The translations under genes were made by a program, and so were the position numbers. Of a stretch of 64,000 nucleotides of DNA, positions 27,101 through 30,100 are shown piece by piece. The notes below the pieces were generated by a model, which saw only the letters and a program-made list of their open reading frames with translations, did no database searches and was not told where the DNA came from. Origin of the DNA: Eublepharis macularius. Its lineage: Eukaryota; Chordata; Lepidosauria; Squamata; Eublepharidae. The stretch's first letter is position 1. Every line of letters begins with the position of its first letter. The DNA lies in NCBI RefSeq assembly GCF_028583425.1, contig NC_072794.1:24549232-24613231 (forward strand), read 5' to 3'.

Positions 27101-30100
27101 GCTGAACATGAAAATAGGGGTCTGACCAAACACCTGCGGAGAAAGCAAGAGAGAGAAAAGACCTGTTTAATAAAGATGGGCCACCACTAAGTTCTGTGGG
27201 GTGTTTTTAAAAAAACTTTTTATTTTTATTTTTTTTAAAAAACAAAACATTTTATACAACAGAACATAATTAAACATTCAGCATTTCAACTAAGATATTA
27301 TTTACTAATTGTTTAAAAATACTCCTGTTTCAGGGGTTGGATGTATTACAGATGTTAACAGAATACAAAGTAAATGTACTTTTCCAGCATGGAGATCTCT
27401 GATGACATGCAGTTTGAGACGCAGTCAAAATAAGAAGTTGGTTTGAAAGTTTGCATTGTCATTTATCTGTGGGGTGTTTTTATTCAGCTATGCACAGCAA
27501 CACAGAATAAGGGTGGAAACAGACTTTGTAAGAGATCAGAAATGGTTTGAGAGAAGCTTTATTTCCTGTGGTGTACACACAAACACAAATACCTGTCTTT
27601 TGTTCCACTATCGCCTCGGAATAAATAGCTTTTGCAGAGCATTTTTTTAAAAAAAATCATACAAAATAATAGCATAATAATAATGTTGTGTACTGGGCCG
27701 AGCAAGGCCTCTAAAGTAGTTACTGTATTGATTGTAATGCACTATACTGTGTTGAGCTTGAGGTTCAGTCAAGGCTCCCAAAGCCTGCATTCTCATTGGT
27801 CCATAATCCCTGCAATATCACTGGTTACTTTCTCATGACAGCAGCCAATCGGTCCTCTATAATAAAGACCAATCAGTGGCCTGTCTACTTCAAACAGTGT
27901 ATATAGTTTATGCAGATGATGGTATTCTAAAATATGTATTCTCATTGGCTATCAGTTATTCTGGGGGTGGAGCTGCTGTATATATATTGAGGACTTCTGT
28001 TCAGTCTGTCAGTGTGTGTTGTGTTCCTGCTAAATAAAGAGCTATTGAATCACCTCGTGTCTGAACCCACTATTTAACACTGGCGACGAGGATGGGATCT
28101 CTGATTGGGTATGCAGCCCCAATACCAGAGCGATATCACTAACAAGGTGCTTGGGTAGGCAGCCCCAAGACCTAAGCTGAAATCTTAAGCGTGAGGAATT
28201 GTCACCTCCACCATCCGACATACGCTCGCGTCGTCCAGAAGGCAGACATGGCCGCTAAGGGCCACTTCGAACCGTTTGACTCAACAGCCGAGGACTGGGA
28301 ATCCTACATTACCCGCTTCGACTTCTACCTTGAGGCGAACAAGATTGAAGACACAGATCTCGCAAGAGCAACATTCTTCAGCGTGTGTGGGCGTTCCACG
28401 TTTGATATAGCACGGGCACTAGTGGCGCCAGCCCAGCTTCAAACTACAGCGTTCAACACAATAAAAAACAGACTCAAGGAGCACTTCTCACCACAGCCAT
28501 CTGAGATAGCCTGCAGACATGCGTTCTACAGCCGAGACCAGGCGCAAGGTGAATCGATAGCGGCATTTGTCACAGCCCTCCGACAGGCAGCCAGACAATG
28601 TAACTTCCCTGACCTTGAGATGGCACTACGTGATCGCCTGGTGTGTGGCCTTCGTGATGAGAAGCTACAGCGCCGGCTTTTCACGCAGAAGAACCTCGAC
28701 TTCCAAACAGCATTCAAAGAAGCACTAGCAGCTGAAGCAGCAGACCAGTCCACCCGGGAGGTGCGACGTTGGCGGAGTCCAGATCTGCCCCTGAACGAGG
28801 AGCCAGTCCACTATGGGGATTTTGACAGTGGCTCTGAGGAAGAAGACGGTGTGCACAGATTCCATGCAGTGCAAGCCCAGCACTCTGAGAGGCAGCCATA
28901 CTACGGTTCCCCTTGTTCTAGTTGTGGGGGAGACCACGAAAGAAGGAAATGCCGGTTCCGGGATGCCAACTGCCGGGCATGCGGAAAGAAGGGCCACATC
29001 GCTCGGGCCTGCATAACTGTCAGGAAAGGAGGCTCTCCGCAGCAGTCTCCTCGCCTCACTCCGCGCTGCCAAAGGCCAGGAGGAAGAGAGTGCCAGCTGA
29101 ATGAATGCCACACCACAACTGTCATCATGCACACACAAGCAGGCAACAAAGATAAGATCTACACCACGGTTTGTATTGAGGGAACACTGTGTGTCATGGA
29201 GGTTGACTCCGGGTCAGCGCTCTCAATTGTCTCCAGGGACACCTACAACTGCCTGTGCTCCAAGGGCAAGAACCAGCCGCTCAAGCCCAGCAGTCTACGC
29301 CTGATGGATCTCCAGGGTCGTCGGGTTCCAGTGGTTGGAGCTGGCCGAGTTGTGGTCGGCTACAAGGACTTTCAAGGCCCCCTTCCTCTTGTTGTGGTTA
29401 AGGGGCACTGCACGAGTTTGCTGGGACTTGATTGGTTCAAGGCGTTGGGCATCCGCGTTACCGGAGTCCAACAAGGCAGCCCATCCATAAGCAAAGCGGC
29501 ACACAGCAAGTTCCCTGCCAGGCATGTTTCATCAGGGCGCCGCAAAGGGCCGCCCGTCTCCACGCCAGCAGTGAAGACAAGCCATCGGAAGGAGCATCAG
29601 GTCCACTCTGCACTCAATTACATCAGCTTAAACTGCCTTGGCCGCTATGGGAGCAGAAACAGAACCGGGACTTTTCTCCGCAATCCACGGCCTCAAGTGG
29701 CTCGCAAACTCCCACAAGAGACTGCACCTCCAGAGCAAAGCCAGCAAGGAACACGGGGCTGTCGGCCCCAAAGAACTCTGGAGCGACTGCACCGTGCAGG
29801 CTCTGGCAGGCTCACCTTTCCCCATTCCCACTCCAGGACTCTGTTGGCATCAAGTAGTTCCACACTAGGGGGGAAGGGGTGTGATGTATTGGGCTCAGGG
29901 CCTGTAATGTATTCTGGCTCACCTTCCCCAGCCTATCTGCGAACAACAGGGTATTCCAAACTAAGGGGGGAGGGGTGTTGTGTACTGGGCCGAGCAAGGC
30001 CTCTAAAGTAGTTACTGTATTGATTGTAATGCACTATACTGTGTTGAGCTTGAGGTTCAGTCAAGGCTCCCAAAGCCTGCATTCTCATTGGTCCATAATC

